DNA of 64,000 nucleotides, taken from Topomyia yanbarensis. Lineage: Eukaryota; Arthropoda; Insecta; Diptera; Culicidae. This document shows, piece after piece, positions 1 through 11,777 of the stretch. The stretch covers positions 160,263,167-160,327,166 of the forward strand of contig NC_080672.1 in the NCBI RefSeq assembly GCF_030247195.1, written 5' to 3'. Within the stretch, counting starts at the first letter, position 1; each line of letters starts with the position of its first letter. A program made the translations under genes and the position numbers. The notes beneath the pieces are model-generated. The model had not been told where the DNA came from. It made no database searches and saw only the letters and a program-made list of their open reading frames with translations.

Positions 1-205
1 CTAGTTTGGAACAAATTTGAAAGACTTAGCCTTTGAAGTAAAACGAAATATATTGAATAAATTTATTTCCTCATACCGCGGTCGAAAGACGCCTAAGAAA
101 ACTCTGAATTACGGATATTTATTATATTTATTGAAAATGATTGTAAACTACATATAGTTTTATATCACCTGCCTCAAAAGAGCTTTATATTGCTGATTCA
201 TCCAA

Positions 206-1182
206 TCAGTTGAACTTATTGCAGCTAGATAGCGTCCCATAGTTACATGATCCTTCCTTATAATCCCACAGTAGACCATCATCACACCGTTTTAGTGTCG
301 CTTTTCCATTGTAGCAGAGGTAATAATGACGACAGCTTCTCGGGTGTTCCACCCAATGAGCGGATGGATTTCCACAGGAAACAGTTTTCGGAGTTAGGAA
401 TGGTTCGTCGATTTCCTTGTATGGAGCATAGTTGGTGCAATGCGATTGTCCTTTCGGAGTACACCAATTATTGACAGGATCCCAATGCAGCCCTTCAGCA
501 CAGCTGTTCTCGTGAGGTTCTCCATTATAGCAGTAGTAGTATCTGAAATTGAAAAGTATGATAAATCAAGATTTCACTGTTCTTCTCTAACTGAATCTTA
601 CTTGGCACAATCCAATTTGTCAGCAATGAATACCAGTTTGTCGTTGCTAGTTGGGCATATGCCAGCTTCAAGAACGCATTTCGCGTAGATTGGGAAAGTG
701 CATTGTTGGGATTGTGAGTCAAAATGGAGACCTGGAGCGCAGTTTTGAACGACCGGTGTGCCGTCAAAGCACATCACGTACTTGGAGCAGCTAAACTGGT
801 GAGGAACACTTGAAACTCCAAACGATGGGCATTTGTATGCATTCACCGGTTCATCGTTTTGTTCAATTGGTACAATGGCCGTTGTAATGATGGTAGGTGG
901 AGTTGTCCAGATGGGTTTAGGAACAGTCGATGGCAAAAAGGGTCCTTGCTTGCAAGAAACCATATCCAATGGCAAACATACACGGCGCACTTGATCCCAA
1001 TTCAGCCCATATGGGCAACGATGTGTTTCGAATTTTCCATTTCTACAAGAATAATATCGCGAACAATCCTTTTCATGACGGAAAGTACTTCCATTACGAA
1101 TACCCACGCACTCAGGATCTACCTGAACAGTGGCGTGAACACCGATCACTAAGGTGACTATGAACGTCACGAGTAGTTTCAT
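206..1182 (-). CDS. Secreted chitin-binding protein with four CBM14 domains (gene 1)
   Basis: Two-exon gene, join 602-1182 and 206-542 on the minus strand, 305 aa. The ATG at 1182 is followed directly by a hydrophobic signal peptide (residues 1-17). The intron (543-601) has donor GTAAGA and acceptor TTTCAG and keeps the frame in the third domain. Four six-cysteine peritrophin-A/CBM14 domains lie at about residues 25-77, 118-169, 176-229 and 250-301, each with the usual aromatic-rich YY..C core. A Thr/Pro/Ile-rich linker (78-117) separates the first two. Known CBM14 proteins bind chitin in the peritrophic matrix or cuticle; a secreted structural role is inferred. No catalytic domain is present. 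Two AATAAA polyadenylation signals lie 75-90 bases past the stop (near 118-132). An upstream TTG in the same frame is not used as the start because the signal peptide begins at the ATG. Confidence 0.9.
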
Positions 1183-1240
1183 TTTTATCCAAAAAAAAGT
1201 CGAAAGATTTTGCAATCTGACTGTCAACAGTTTCGAAATT

Positions 1241-1278
1241 TCACTGTTTAGTTTCCAACCCGTACAATTGTTTTTATC
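1241..1278 (-). promoter_or_regulatory. Probable core promoter of gene 1
   Basis: On the minus strand a TATA-like GATAAAAA (1271-1278) lies about 30 bases before a CAGTGA initiator-like site (1241-1246), roughly 60 bases upstream of the gene 1 ATG. This is the arthropod TATA/initiator spacing, but the TATA match is weak. Confidence 0.4.
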
Positions 1279-2150
1279 CTTGAAACGGTGAACGATCTAG
1301 ACTATGCGATAAAATAGCGCCATGGCTCCACTCATATCACCGACAAATTAATGGAATAAAGTGCTAGTAAGCACTTATCTTCAGTTCGACTTGCTGTTCA
1401 GCAATTCTATTCTGAGACAGCGTGAGTTCATTTCATGTGGCCAAACTAATTGAAAACATATGTACCAATTAGATGAATGCACCTTGTGTGCCAAGCATTC
1501 AGAATGTGCATTTTCGAGATATTTTTATAGCTTTAAAAATAAATATACTACAATGCTTTAAATACGATATGAGTTGAGTTGTTCCTGAGTGAGATTTATT
1601 TCAATGTGTAATTTATTAAGGGAAGATTATCATATAAACTGTCAAAATCATACTGAATGCGTGCGTGTAGTTGCATGTTCCATGTTCCATGTTCCATGTT
1701 TCCAAAAAAATCCATCTTAAAGGCGTAAACTTTTTTCATTTTCAAGACTTTATTGTAGATATGTTAGATTTTTTTCCGTTAAAATATATTCGTTCATTTG
1801 GGACATATTAGCGCTCAAAGTAGACTGAGCTTGATCGAATTTCATGATACTGATATAAAATGATGTGATATTAATGTCATGTGATTATTTCAGCAATGTC
1901 TGAGCCGATCTGAACAAAACTAGTTCCAAAAGAAAGGCCTAACGTGGCAAGTTGATGCTATTATTTTTGTTATTGGATATGTTGTTCACATTCTGAGATA
2001 TGGGTGATGAGACCATTACATAAAAAGTTTTGTGTTATTGGTGTTTTATGAGCAAAACTAAACTGATTTTGAATATCGAAACATCAAAACACATCCAAGT
2101 GATTCGAGGATTTTTTTGAATTTACTCAATAACGCATGAACTAAAAAAAC
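1279..2150. other. AT-rich intergenic stretch without a supported gene
   Basis: No supported reading frame is present. A short TTCCATG direct repeat (three copies, about 1677-1700) is the only structure noticed. Confidence 0.5.
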
Positions 2151-2159
2151 TTTTGCTGC

Positions 2160-2510
2160 AAAATTTTTTAAGAAAGTTAAGTCAAGCGAATTGATCAAAC
2201 CTTTTGTACATTATAGTGTATCATTTCAATAACATTCTATAATTTTTCTATGCAAAAATATCGACAAGCGACTCGGTGACGAAGCTTTTTGTAGAACGTC
2301 TGTCGAAAAAAAACACGATGTTACCTGTTACCGATGTTATCAAAAACTACTCAACTGATTTATCTCAAACTTTTCATACGCATTCTATGTAAAATATACC
2401 TAACCCCTGCGTTGAGTTTTCGGAATAATTCTTCAATTAAAAGTTATTTCTTATTTGAAATAAAAATTGCCAAATTCACGAAAAATTCCGCCATTTTATA
2501 AATAAAAACG
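2160..2510. repeat. Single arm related to the TTAA-flanked foldback at 36.1-37.6 kb
   Basis: This stretch matches the arm at about 36100-36440, sharing phrases such as GTACATTATAGT, AAGCTTTTTGTAGAACGTCT, CATTCTATGT and TTCACGAAAAATTCCGCC. Only one arm is seen, so this is a fragment or solo arm. Confidence 0.6.
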
Positions 2511-2818
2511 CTTCTAATTCACCTATCAGTGTAATTTCTTATAACTCTTATAACTCTATTCGGATATTATATTGATTGAGAACCTTTAGAATTTGATGCT
2601 TGATGTTTTGAATACCACATGCTACATCGTCGCTGTTGTGGTATCTTATGACAAGCGCTATTTTGCACATTTCGAGAAAAACGATTTTTAAAGTTTGAGA
2701 TTGAATATCTTGAAACTTATAAATGTTATAAACAATTCAAAGAAGACAATTGATGCTTCTATCTATTTTGTATTAATCTCTCAAATATTAAGAAGATCGA
2801 TTAGCCTTGTTGCGAGTT

Positions 2819-3363
2819 AATAAAAAGCTAGTACTTTCAGAATGTTATGATGTTGTTTGCTCCTTTTTGCTCCTTAACGAGTTATTTAAGGTGGAAGTTA
2901 CCCCAAAAAATATCGCAAAATTTGAAATATCTTTTTAAATTCAACAGATAGGAAGTAACTATGTTCGGCAAAAATATGTGTTTCGATACCGCAAACAACT
3001 TCGTGGAAGATTCCAAGAAGGTGGAAGAATGTCTAAAACAGTTATAATGAAAAAACTAACTTTAAGGGGTGTTCCATACAATATGCCCCATAAATTGCAA
3101 ACTGTTAAAGCTAGATATATGGTGCCTTCAGCAATTTCTTTTGTAGTTACATTTGCTTCAACTTTGCCCAAGACACAAAGTCTCTATCTTAATTAGTTAA
3201 AAAATAAATTTCGTGTATCACTTATAGGTGAATTAATTACTAAATGATATACTCCTGTAGATGTGCAATCATAAGGGCAACTTTTTCGAACAAACTATTT
3301 TTCTAAAGTTACCAGTTCAGACGCTATTAATTTTGAGCGCGAAAACGACGTTTTAAAACATTG
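2819..3363. repeat. Solo arm of the CACAGTG foldback element
   Basis: It matches the arms of the 3454-5245 element and ends in ACATTGTG at 3363. The other end diverges near AAAAGCTAGTA (about 2819). It lies inside the ACAT-flanked element, so at least two related insertions hit the same host repeat. Confidence 0.6.
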
Positions 3364-3453
3364 TGCTTTGTAGAGATTTTTTAAACAAGTGATGTGGCAT
3401 ATCTAACTTAGTTTACCCCAAAATGGCGTTTGTCATAAGATAGCACAACAGCG

Positions 3454-5245
3454 CACAGTGTTTTAAAACGTCGTTTTCGTGCTCAAAATTAATAGCGTGT
3501 AAACCGTTGACTTTAGAGGTATAGTTTGTTGTTGTTCTTATGATTGCGCATCCACAGAAGTATACCGTTCAGTGATTAATTCACCTATAAGTGATATACG
3601 AAATTTATTTTCCGAACTAATTAAGATAGAGACTTTGTATCTTCGACAAAGTTGTAGTAATTGCCATTACAAAAGAAATTGCTGAAGACATCATATATCT
3701 AGCCTTAATAGTTTACGAGTTATGGAACATACTATATGGAAGACCCCTTAAAATTAGTTTTTTTCATGATAACTTTTTTAGACGCTCTCGTATCTTCTTG
3801 GAATCTTCCACAAAGTTGTTTGCGGTATCGAATAGTTAATTCCTATCTGTTGAATTTAAAAAGATATTCCAAATTTTACGATTTTTTTGGGGTAACTTCC
3901 ACCTTAAATAATTCGTTAAGGAGCAAAAAGGAGCAAACAACATCATAACATACTGAAAATACTAGCTTTTTACTTCCATATAGCGGCCCGATTGTTAGTC
4001 GACGCGATTCTCCTCGAGAGTTATGTTCAATACAATATGCCATCGCAGTGGTATAAAATGAAATATTCAAGCGTACTTCGACAAACAGCTTCATGTTTTT
4101 ATGGTAAATTGCATAGAACACGTTCGCCTATAATATCCAATGCATATGGTTTGCCTTTCAAAAATCAAAGTATAGTTTTAGATGTGTTTAATAAACAGAT
4201 AAATAAATTTATTTTTAATAATCGTTTTCTCCGTCATCTTCAAAGCTTTCTTCTTCCGCTAGAAGAGCTTTGGCGTCTTCTTAAAATCGTTTTATACTTT
4301 TTTAGCCATCCCCGAGCTTCAGTCACGACAGGATCCACATTGTGAACAGGTAACGTTAATCAAGCTCCATTATAAATGTCACGAAAGACATTAATAAACC
4401 TTCTGGTGAGATTTCCATCGTTTACTCAAGCTTACCAGTATCCACTGATTGTTTAAATTTCACGTGACACACTTCTCGAACGCACGATATGCTACGTTTC
4501 GTACTTTGATCTTGATTGTGGTCAAAGTTCCCTTTTCCTTTTTTGGATATCTATGAATATGTTTTATGCAATTTACCATAAAAACATGAAGCTGTTTGTC
4601 GAAGTGCGCATGAATATTTCATTTTATACCACTGCGATGGCATATTGTATTGAACATAACTCTCGGGGAGAATCGCGTCGACTAACAATCGGGCCACTAT
4701 ATGGAAGCAAAAAGCTATTACTTTCAGTATGTTATGATGTTGTTTGCTCCTTTTTGCTCCTTAACGAATTATTTAAGGTGGAAGTTACCCAAAAAAAATC
4801 GCAAAATTTGGAATATCTTTTTTAATTCAACAGATAAGCATTTACTATGTTCGGCAAAAATATGTGTTTTGATACCGCAAAAAACTTTGTAGAAGATTCC
4901 AAGAAGATACGAGAACGTCTAAAAAAGTTATCATGAAAAAACTAATTTTAAGGGGTCTTCCATATCATATGTTCCATAACTCGTAAACTATTAAGGCTAG
5001 ATATATGATGTCTTCGGCAATTTCTTTTGTAATGGCATTTGCTACAATTTTGCCGAAAACACAAAGTCTCTATCTTAATTAGTTCGGAAAATAAATTTCG
5101 TATATCACTTATAGGTGAATTAATCACTGAACGGTATACTTCTGTGGATGCGCAATCATAAGAACAACAACAAACTATACCTCTAAAGTCAACGGTTTAC
5201 ACGCTATTAATTTTGAGCACGAAAACGACGTTTTAAAACACTGTG
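3454..5245. mobile_element. Long foldback element with CACAGTG/CACTGTG termini and 5-bp TSD CAGCG (Transib-like, non-autonomous)
   Basis: Arms of roughly 690 bases (3454 to about 4140, and about 4540 to 5245) are close inverted copies around a loop of about 400 bases. The element starts CACAGTGTTTTAAAACG, ends with its complement, and is flanked by CAGCG at 3449-3453 and 5246-5250. GC-rich 5-bp duplications and CACWRTG-type termini are features of the Transib superfamily. No transposase is visible, so the assignment rests on ends and TSD only. Confidence 0.65.
4215..4347 (-). pseudogene. Possible coding remnant in the loop of the foldback element
   Basis: On the minus strand the loop reads as a coding-like peptide: residues resembling VDPVVTEARGWLKKY, then after one frame change an acidic tail EDAKALLAEEESFEDDGE and a stop at 4215-4217. 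The bias (charged, acidic C-terminus) is unlike the AT-rich surroundings. I do not recognise the family. It may be a remnant of a transposase or a captured host exon, or may be chance. Confidence 0.3.
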
Positions 5246-5344
5246 CAGCGACGACATGGGATAAAGGCAGGACTCAGAGAATCGCTCAAATCAGTATTGG
5301 ACAACATCAGTGCTAGAAATCTCAAAGGCTAAACCAAATCAATC

Positions 5345-7121
5345 ACTGATAATATATATTCGTAAATATAATGAAATCGATCATAAAATGCACGAATACA
5401 TTCGTCGTTTTCTGCAACGAAGTATTTTCGTGCATACTAAATAGTAGGTTTCGTTCATTTCATGAACAAGAATGTCCGCTTGGTGAACGAAATCTTCCGT
5501 AAATTTTACACATTTAATGTATACTGCACGAATGTTATCGTTGATAACGACATTATTTTTCGTACATGAAACGAAATGTTTTGTTTATTTTAATAAACGT
5601 GTGTGTATATTACGAACGATTAAGTTGGTCGCACGAATTATTTTCGTTTATCTTAGAAAAGTGTTCGTATTTATTATCCTCTTATTGTTTTCAGTCGATC
5701 TTTTGGGATCGATATTTGACAACATAGATTTTTTTTATTTAAAAAAATCGATGTGGCCAAATCGATTTTACTGTGGTACGAAGAAATGACCGCTTGATGA
5801 ACGAAAGTTTTCGTAAATTTTACTTATTTAGTGTATATTACATGAATGTTATTTTTGAAAACGGCATTATTTTTCGGGAATGAAACGAAATTTTTCGTTT
5901 ATTTTAATAAACGGTTGTGTAAATTACAAACGATTTCGTTGGTCGCACGAATTCATTTTGTACATCTTAGAAAAGTTTTCGTATTATTAGCCTCTTATTG
6001 TTTTCAGTCGATCACTTGGGATCGATGTTTGACAACATCGATTATTTTTTATTTAAAAAAATAGATGTGGCCAAATTGATTTTACTGAAAAAATAGCCGC
6101 TCGATGAACGAAATTTTTTGTGAATTTTACTTATTTAGGTTACATTGCACGAATGTAATCGTTGATAACGACATTATTTTCCCTGAACGAAACGAAATGT
6201 TTCGTGTATTTTAATAAACATTTATGTATATTACAAACGATTTCGTATGTCGCATGCGATCTTTTAGGATCAATATTTGACAACACCGATTTTTTATTAA
6301 TTAAAAAGATCGATCTGACAAATTCGATTCTATTTCAACCTGCTCATTATTATTGAGTATTACAAAGATTGTGGTGTGAAGAAATGGACGCTTGATGAAC
6401 AAAAGTTTTTGTAGCTTTTACTTATCTAGTGTACATGGCACGAATGTTATCGTTGATAACGACGTTATTTTTCGTGAATGAAATGAAATCATTCGTTTAT
6501 TTCAATAAATGTTTATGTATATTACGAACGACTTTGTTGGTCGCACGAACTCATTTTGTTCATCTTAGAAAAGTTTTCGTATTTATTATCTTCTTATTTT
6601 TTCATTCGATCTTTTGGAATCGATGATTGACAATACCGATTTTTTAGGTAAAAAAACAGATCTGGCAAAATCGATTTTGTTGTGATATGAAGAAATTTGA
6701 TGAACGAAAGTTTTCGTGAATTTTACTTATTTAGTGTGCATTGCACGAATGTTGTCATTGAAAACGACATTCATTTTCGTGAATGGAACGAAATGTTTTG
6801 TTTATTTTAATAAACGTCTATGTATATAATGAACAATCTCGTTGGTCGCACGAATTCATTTCGTTCATCTAAGAGAAGTTTTCGTATTTAATAACATATT
6901 CTTTTGACATTGCTCCGGCAGAGAAAAACTCAAAATTATTCATACAAAACCATTGAGCAGTTTGCGATGGCTCAACTGAATCCGTACTGCTTCGGATTTT
7001 GGATCAACCAGAAGCGGAAAAGGTTTAGAAAATCTTCCTGAAACCGGCGGACGGATACGGCTACTAAATAGTCAGACCGAGACCGTTGTGATCATCAGCA
7101 ATTATATGACGTATAGCAACA
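5345..7121. mobile_element. Left part of an element with CACTGATA ends, containing a tandem array
   Basis: The left end reads CACTGATAATATATATTCG (5345). The matching inverted end ATTTACGAATATATTCT followed by ATCAGTG lies at about 15350-15378, on the other side of the BEL/Pao insertion. A right-end copy recurs at about 55345-55567. No clear target duplication was found and no transposase is present. Confidence 0.55.
5430..6895. repeat. Tandem array, about five units of roughly 305 bp
   Basis: The phrase (T)GATGAACGAAA(G/T)TTTTCGT recurs near 5480, 5795, 6101, 6391 and 6695, so the unit is 290-315 bases. Each unit includes GTTATCGTTGATAACGAC, a TTTCGTTTATTTTAATAAACG palindrome, TCGCACGAATTCATTT and TTTTGGGATCGATATTTGAC. 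The units are diverged by substitutions and small indels. The short reading frames inside are repeat copies of one another and not genes. Confidence 0.85.
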
Positions 7122-7450
7122 ATGACTGTGATCTTTGCGGATGAGGGGACCGTATTCCGAATTCGCAATATATGTTTATTGACAAATTTTAAATTCCTGA
7201 AAGGATACATTTTATAAATTTGCGCTTAAATCTCAAATAATCTACCCACGTTTAGTGGTTTTCCCCCAATCCTCGATGGGTTCCGACTGTATAACTATAT
7301 ATGTAATATTTCGGTAGCTATAATATAGGTTAGGTTAATTCACGTCTATGATAAGGAAAGGCTACTCACTGTAATCCAATTAGTCTTATGTTATATAAGG
7401 GTACTATAAGATTAGCCACTACGAAAATAGTTTATAATTTAGTTTTTAAG

Positions 7451-7756
7451 TTTTACTATTAGTATAGTCTATGAAATTAGTTCTGGAATTAGTTTTGCAC
7501 ATGCCCGATTATAAAGATCTCTTTCACACCAATGCTCGTTGACAGTTCTCCGTATCATGGGCGTCCCTGATCGTCACTTCACGGTGCACAGTGGCGGCTC
7601 TACTATTTTACTATTAGTATAGTCTATGAAATTAGTTCTGGAATTAGTTTTGCACATGCCCGATTATAAAGATCTCTTTCACACCAATGCTCGTTGACAG
7701 TTCTCCGTATCATGGGCGTCCCTGATCGTCACTTCACGGTGCACAGTGGCGGCTCT
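7451..7756. repeat. 155-bp tandem duplication in the left LTR
   Basis: The block starting TTTTACTATTAGTATAG at 7451 restarts at 7606. Each copy ends with CACAGTGGCGGCTC, the terminus of the inserted element. The duplication therefore postdates or accompanied that insertion. The copies look identical by eye. Confidence 0.9.
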
Positions 7757-8607
7757 TCAAACAAAAGTCGGACAAAACCTCAAATGTTACCTAATTTGGC
7801 TGAAAATCACAATTTAAGCTAATTTTGAGGTGCTGAGCTCATTCTTGATGTCAAAAGTCGTAAAATATTAAATGCATTTTTCCATACAGTGTCATTGAAC
7901 CTTTCTTATAACTATGATCCCGTTTTCATGATAGATTTTCCGTTACTGTTCACCAATGTCAACAATATCATAAAACATGAAGAGCACTACTTAAAAACCA
8001 TTGTTGAACGTGTTGGTTTACTGTAGATTGTCTAACTATTTTACACAAAACACCATGTATCTCCATATCAGCAACAAAGCTTCAAAATCTCCTTAAACCT
8101 TTTTGCGCACCTAGGCGCAGAACGAGACCATGATATTCGAAAAGTAGAGGTAATTTCACATAGAATGTATACTATGTGCCCGTTCCGAAATGATTCCGAA
8201 ATTTGTACAGAATACATTAGTGAAAAAAGTATTTTTGATCTGACCACCTTAAACATATTTAAACTAAAAAGTCACAGTTTCAAGCAAATTTACCAAATGT
8301 ATTTTACTCACTAACCAAGTCTTTTAGTTCCTCTACACAATGAAACTAGTTGTGCTAAAATCGAACCAAAATCAAAAGAGCAAGATGCATTTGAAGTGAA
8401 CAGAGCAATGGTGGTTTCGGAAATGAAAATCATTAAAAAATCCGGACTTTGGTACGTTTAAACTCGTGTTAAAAATTGTGTTCTTATCCAATGATCATAA
8501 AATTTCGAATATACATCATTCAATACATGTGAAGTTTAGGAAAAATATAAAATATTAATATTTCAAAAATAAATTTTTGAGGTTTTGGCCAGCCTCCGGC
8601 CACTGTG
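7587..8607. mobile_element. CACAGTG-ended insertion in the LTR with 5-bp TSD CGGTG (Transib-like, non-autonomous)
   Basis: It begins CACAGTGGCGGCTC, ends CCGGCCACTGTG and is flanked by CGGTG (7582-7586 and 8608-8612). The right LTR shows the empty site TTCACGGTGGGCG. The LTR duplication lies within its left end. No transposase frame is seen. Short TIR, CACAGTG terminus and GC-rich 5-bp TSD match the element at 3454-5245, although the interiors are unrelated. Confidence 0.7.
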
Positions 8608-8648
8608 CGGTGGGCGCACGTAAAATGGACAGTGGGAGCGTGCAGCAT

Positions 8649-11600
8649 TCAGGGTTGCTCACACTCCCCCCCGTGGTTCGTATCCTTTGATTCGACACTA
8701 CCTTCCTTCGCTCCTACGTCCAACACTGCAATATTTACTCCTTTGACTGTTTGAACAGTCACCTTTCGTACCTGACCGTCTTTTTCCACTGTTCCGATTA
8801 CTTTACCCTTGGGCCAACAATTGCGGGGATGCTCTGGATCTGCTATAACTATGATATCGCCTACCTCAATCGGCTTAACCTTGTGATACCACTTCGTACG
8901 TCTGGTGATTTCTGGAATATAATCGCGAAGCCACCGTCGCCAGAAGTAGTTCGCCATAACCTGCGAAGCTTGCCACCCTCGTCGCACAACTGCAGCGTTG
9001 TCGTTCCATACGACCAATGGTTTTGCTCCATCTGACGAGCCCAACAAGAAATGATTTGGCGTAAGTGCGGGTGCCGATTCATCATCAATCGGTACGTGTG
9101 TTAATGGTCTTGAATTCACGATACCTTCAACCTCCATTAACGCGTTTCGCAGTTCTTCTTCTCCGATACGCCTAGTTCCAACCATCTCCATCAGATTTCG
9201 TTTTACAGACTGTACCAGTCGCTCCCAACTTCCTCCCATATGTGGTGAGACGGGGGGGTTAAAGCTCCAAACCGTCTTCGAACTAGTAAATTCGTGTACG
9301 ATCTTGTCCTGGTCTACCATTCTCACTGCATCCTGGAGTTCTCTGTTCGCACCTACAAAGTTGGTTCCCCTATCACTGTAAAATGCCAGGGGGGTTCCCC
9401 TGCGGGCTACGAAGTTGCGAAGAGCCATGATGCACGAACTGGTGTTGAGGGAGTTCACGATCTCTATGTGTATTGCACGTATCGTTAAACATGTAAGCAA
9501 CACACCCCATCGCTTTTCAGATCTTCTGCCAACCGTGACTACTATTGGGCCGAAGTAATCCACTCCTACGTGTGAAAATGGCCGTGTGTATGCAGCCAGT
9601 CTAGCTGAAGGTAGATCAGCGTTCACGACCGACTCGTGATTTCGATGGTTGTATTTTTCATGGTAACTAGATAACATAAGCTGGGTTACCGGATGACCAT
9701 TTGGTAGAATGATAGGGTTTTTGCTATCGGCATCAAGGAACTCACATTTCCTAACCCTTCCTTTCATTCTAATGATGTTGTTATCGTCCAGGAAAGGACT
9801 GAATTGTCTAAGGGAACTTCCACGCGGTAGTGGTTTTGCTTCTCCGTTCGCCTTTCCATGGTATAGTATAGCAAGTTCATCTGAGAAGACGTCGCTTTGT
9901 GCTTGGCGAATATGGTACTGTTCTGCAAGTCGTATTTCATCGCTAGTTAAAGGACCACTACAAGGTTGATCACCTTTACCTCGACACTTCAAATTATAGA
10001 TGAATCGAAGTGCATAGGCCGTTACGTGAACCAATCGTTTCCACCCTGAAAAGTTGCTCGCGGCGATCAGGGGCTCCGCCGCCCTAAAATGAAAGAGCAC
10101 ACTGGGTCTTAATTCCTCATCTGTTGCTGCGTTATCAAATGGCATAACAGGCCATGAAGTTTCAGTTGCGAGTAGGAAACCTACTCCTTTGAACCACCTG
10201 CTGTTAGATGTCAAGTCAAAGCGTCGGTTCCACTTGGTCCCATCATCAGCTACATTCCATTTGGAGGGGACCCATCTCCAATCATCTACTTCGGTGAATT
10301 CTAATATTTCGCTGACTCGGCAAGCAACGTATGAGCTATAACGTCGATGATCTGATTTTATCCAAGCAAGTACGTTACGAGAGTCCGACCAGAAGAAGCG
10401 TCGCGAAATGCAGATCGAAAGACTATCCGTAATGGTGTTAGCCAATCTCAAGCCTATCACGGCGGCCTGAAGCTCTAGTTTCGGTATGGACAGAAACCTC
10501 AATGGAGCAACGCGAGTCTTCGCTCCAACTAATGTGCATTCTACGGAGTTTTTCTTTTCGTAGCGAAGATAGACAGCTGCAGCCATTCCGTTTTCGCTAG
10601 CGTCTACGAACGTGTGCAATTGCACATTGGCGTACAATGTAGCGGTATTAATGCGGTAGCATCTTGGAATTCGCACGTTTTCTAGTTCTGGAAGAAGTTT
10701 TATCCAAGCCAGCCAACCTTCATATTGTTTCAAAGGGACTGGCTCATCCCACTTGACTGACGAACGCCAAACTTCCTGTAAGATAATCTTCAGGTGCATC
10801 AAATAATGCGCGATCAACCCTAGGGGGTCAAAAATAGTCATTAGTACACGAAGCATTTCCCGCTTTGTAGGGCAGCGACTTCCAGCCAACAACTCTCCAT
10901 CGAATCTGGTCCAGCATATCTTAAAGGTGAAGCAATCCGTCGTAGTATTCCACCACATACCCAGCACTTTTTCGGTTGCATGTTCAGCTGTAAGATCGAG
11001 GCTTTTCTCCATTTGTGTATCCCCAGCTAACGCAGCCATTACTTGCGACGAGTTTGATGCCCAGTTGCGAATTTCGAAGCCTCCTTGTGCGTGAATAAAC
11101 TGTACTGTCTTAGCCAGCTCTATAGCTTCATCGACCGTTTCGACACTTACTAGCATGTCGTCCACATAGTGTAGCTTGATGATGGCTTTCACGGCAACAG
11201 GGTGATCCGTCTCAAAACGCTCCGCATTCTTATTCTTTACGAATTGGGCAGTACTCGGTGAGCAACAAGCTCCGAAAGTCATGACTTGCATAACAAATGT
11301 ACTTGGTTCGCTGCTTCCTTCTTCATCGCGCCACAGAAAACGTTGGCAGTGCTGATCTGACGGTCGTATTCGAATCTGGTGAAACATTTCACGGATGTCA
11401 CCACATACCGCTACTTTGTGCTCTCTAAATTGATACAATATAGAAGTTAAAGAAGCTGTTTGATCTGGACCGGTGAGTAGCAACGAGTTTAGAGAAACAC
11501 CATGTGCACGAGCTGCGGCGTCCCATACCAGCCTGGTTTTTCCTGGTTTATTAGGATTGGCGACTGGAAATACTGGTAAGTACCAAATTCGATCTTGCTT

Positions 11601-11774
11601 CTTAGTTAGATCTGCCGTCGACAGCTTTCTAATATAACCCTTAGCTAAGTAATCAGCAATCCGTTCTTTTAGAACTTTGGCCAAATCTTTGTCCTGCTGC
11701 ATTCGCTTTTCTAAGCACTCGAAACGTCGCAAGGCCATCGACTTACTGTCCGGCAGGCGTACTTTATTAAACCT
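8649..11774 (-). pseudogene. BEL/Pao pol: reverse transcriptase, RNase H and integrase
   Basis: Open frame of about 1040 codons after the in-frame stop at 11775-11777. Visible in order: reverse transcriptase with GDIREMFHQIRI and the catalytic YVDDMLVSV; RNase H with FVDASENGMAAAVYLR and WSDSRNVLAW; integrase with HVGVDYFGP, FYSDRGTNF and GGSWERLVQSVKRNL. The segment between NHESVVN and ADLPSARLAAYTRPF is short: the second half of the zinc-binding HHCC region and the start of the core linker appear to be missing, in frame. The frame ends inside the 3' LTR. Strand transfer would probably fail; reverse transcriptase motifs look intact. Confidence 0.9.
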
Positions 11775-11777
11775 TTA

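Larger units (their letters stand above)
2628..5253. mobile_element. TIR element with 4-bp TSD ACAT, carrying a nested foldback element
   Basis: It starts CGTCGCTGTTGTGGTATC and ends in the complementary form ...CACAACAGCGACG once the insert at 3454-5245 is discounted. It is flanked by ACAT (2624-2627 and 5254-5257). The terminal inverted repeats run some 35 bases, to AAGCGC(C/T)ATTTTG. An interior block (about 2819-3363) is a third, one-armed copy of the nested element. No transposase is seen. A sister copy is at 57228-57990, and a half copy lies near 49020-49337. Confidence 0.8.
7127..8663 (-). repeat. 3' LTR of the BEL/Pao element, enlarged by an insertion and a duplication
   Basis: It matches the 511-bp right LTR over 7127-7586 and 8608-8663. 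Between these lies a CACAGTG-ended insertion, and a 155-base block (7451-7605) is repeated at 7606-7756. The polypurine tract (on the minus strand GGGGGGGGAG, 8664-8674) abuts it, confirming that it is the 3' LTR. Confidence 0.9.

Noticed and set aside
598..1227. Upstream start of gene 1 at 1227
   Set aside because: That codon is TTG; the ATG at 1182 directly precedes the signal peptide.
3992..4345. 117-codon plus-strand frame
   Set aside because: Runs along one arm and loop of a foldback element; mirrored in the other arm and without a domain.
5430..6895. CRISPR-like array
   Set aside because: Units are about 305 bp tandem copies with no spacers, in a eukaryotic genome.
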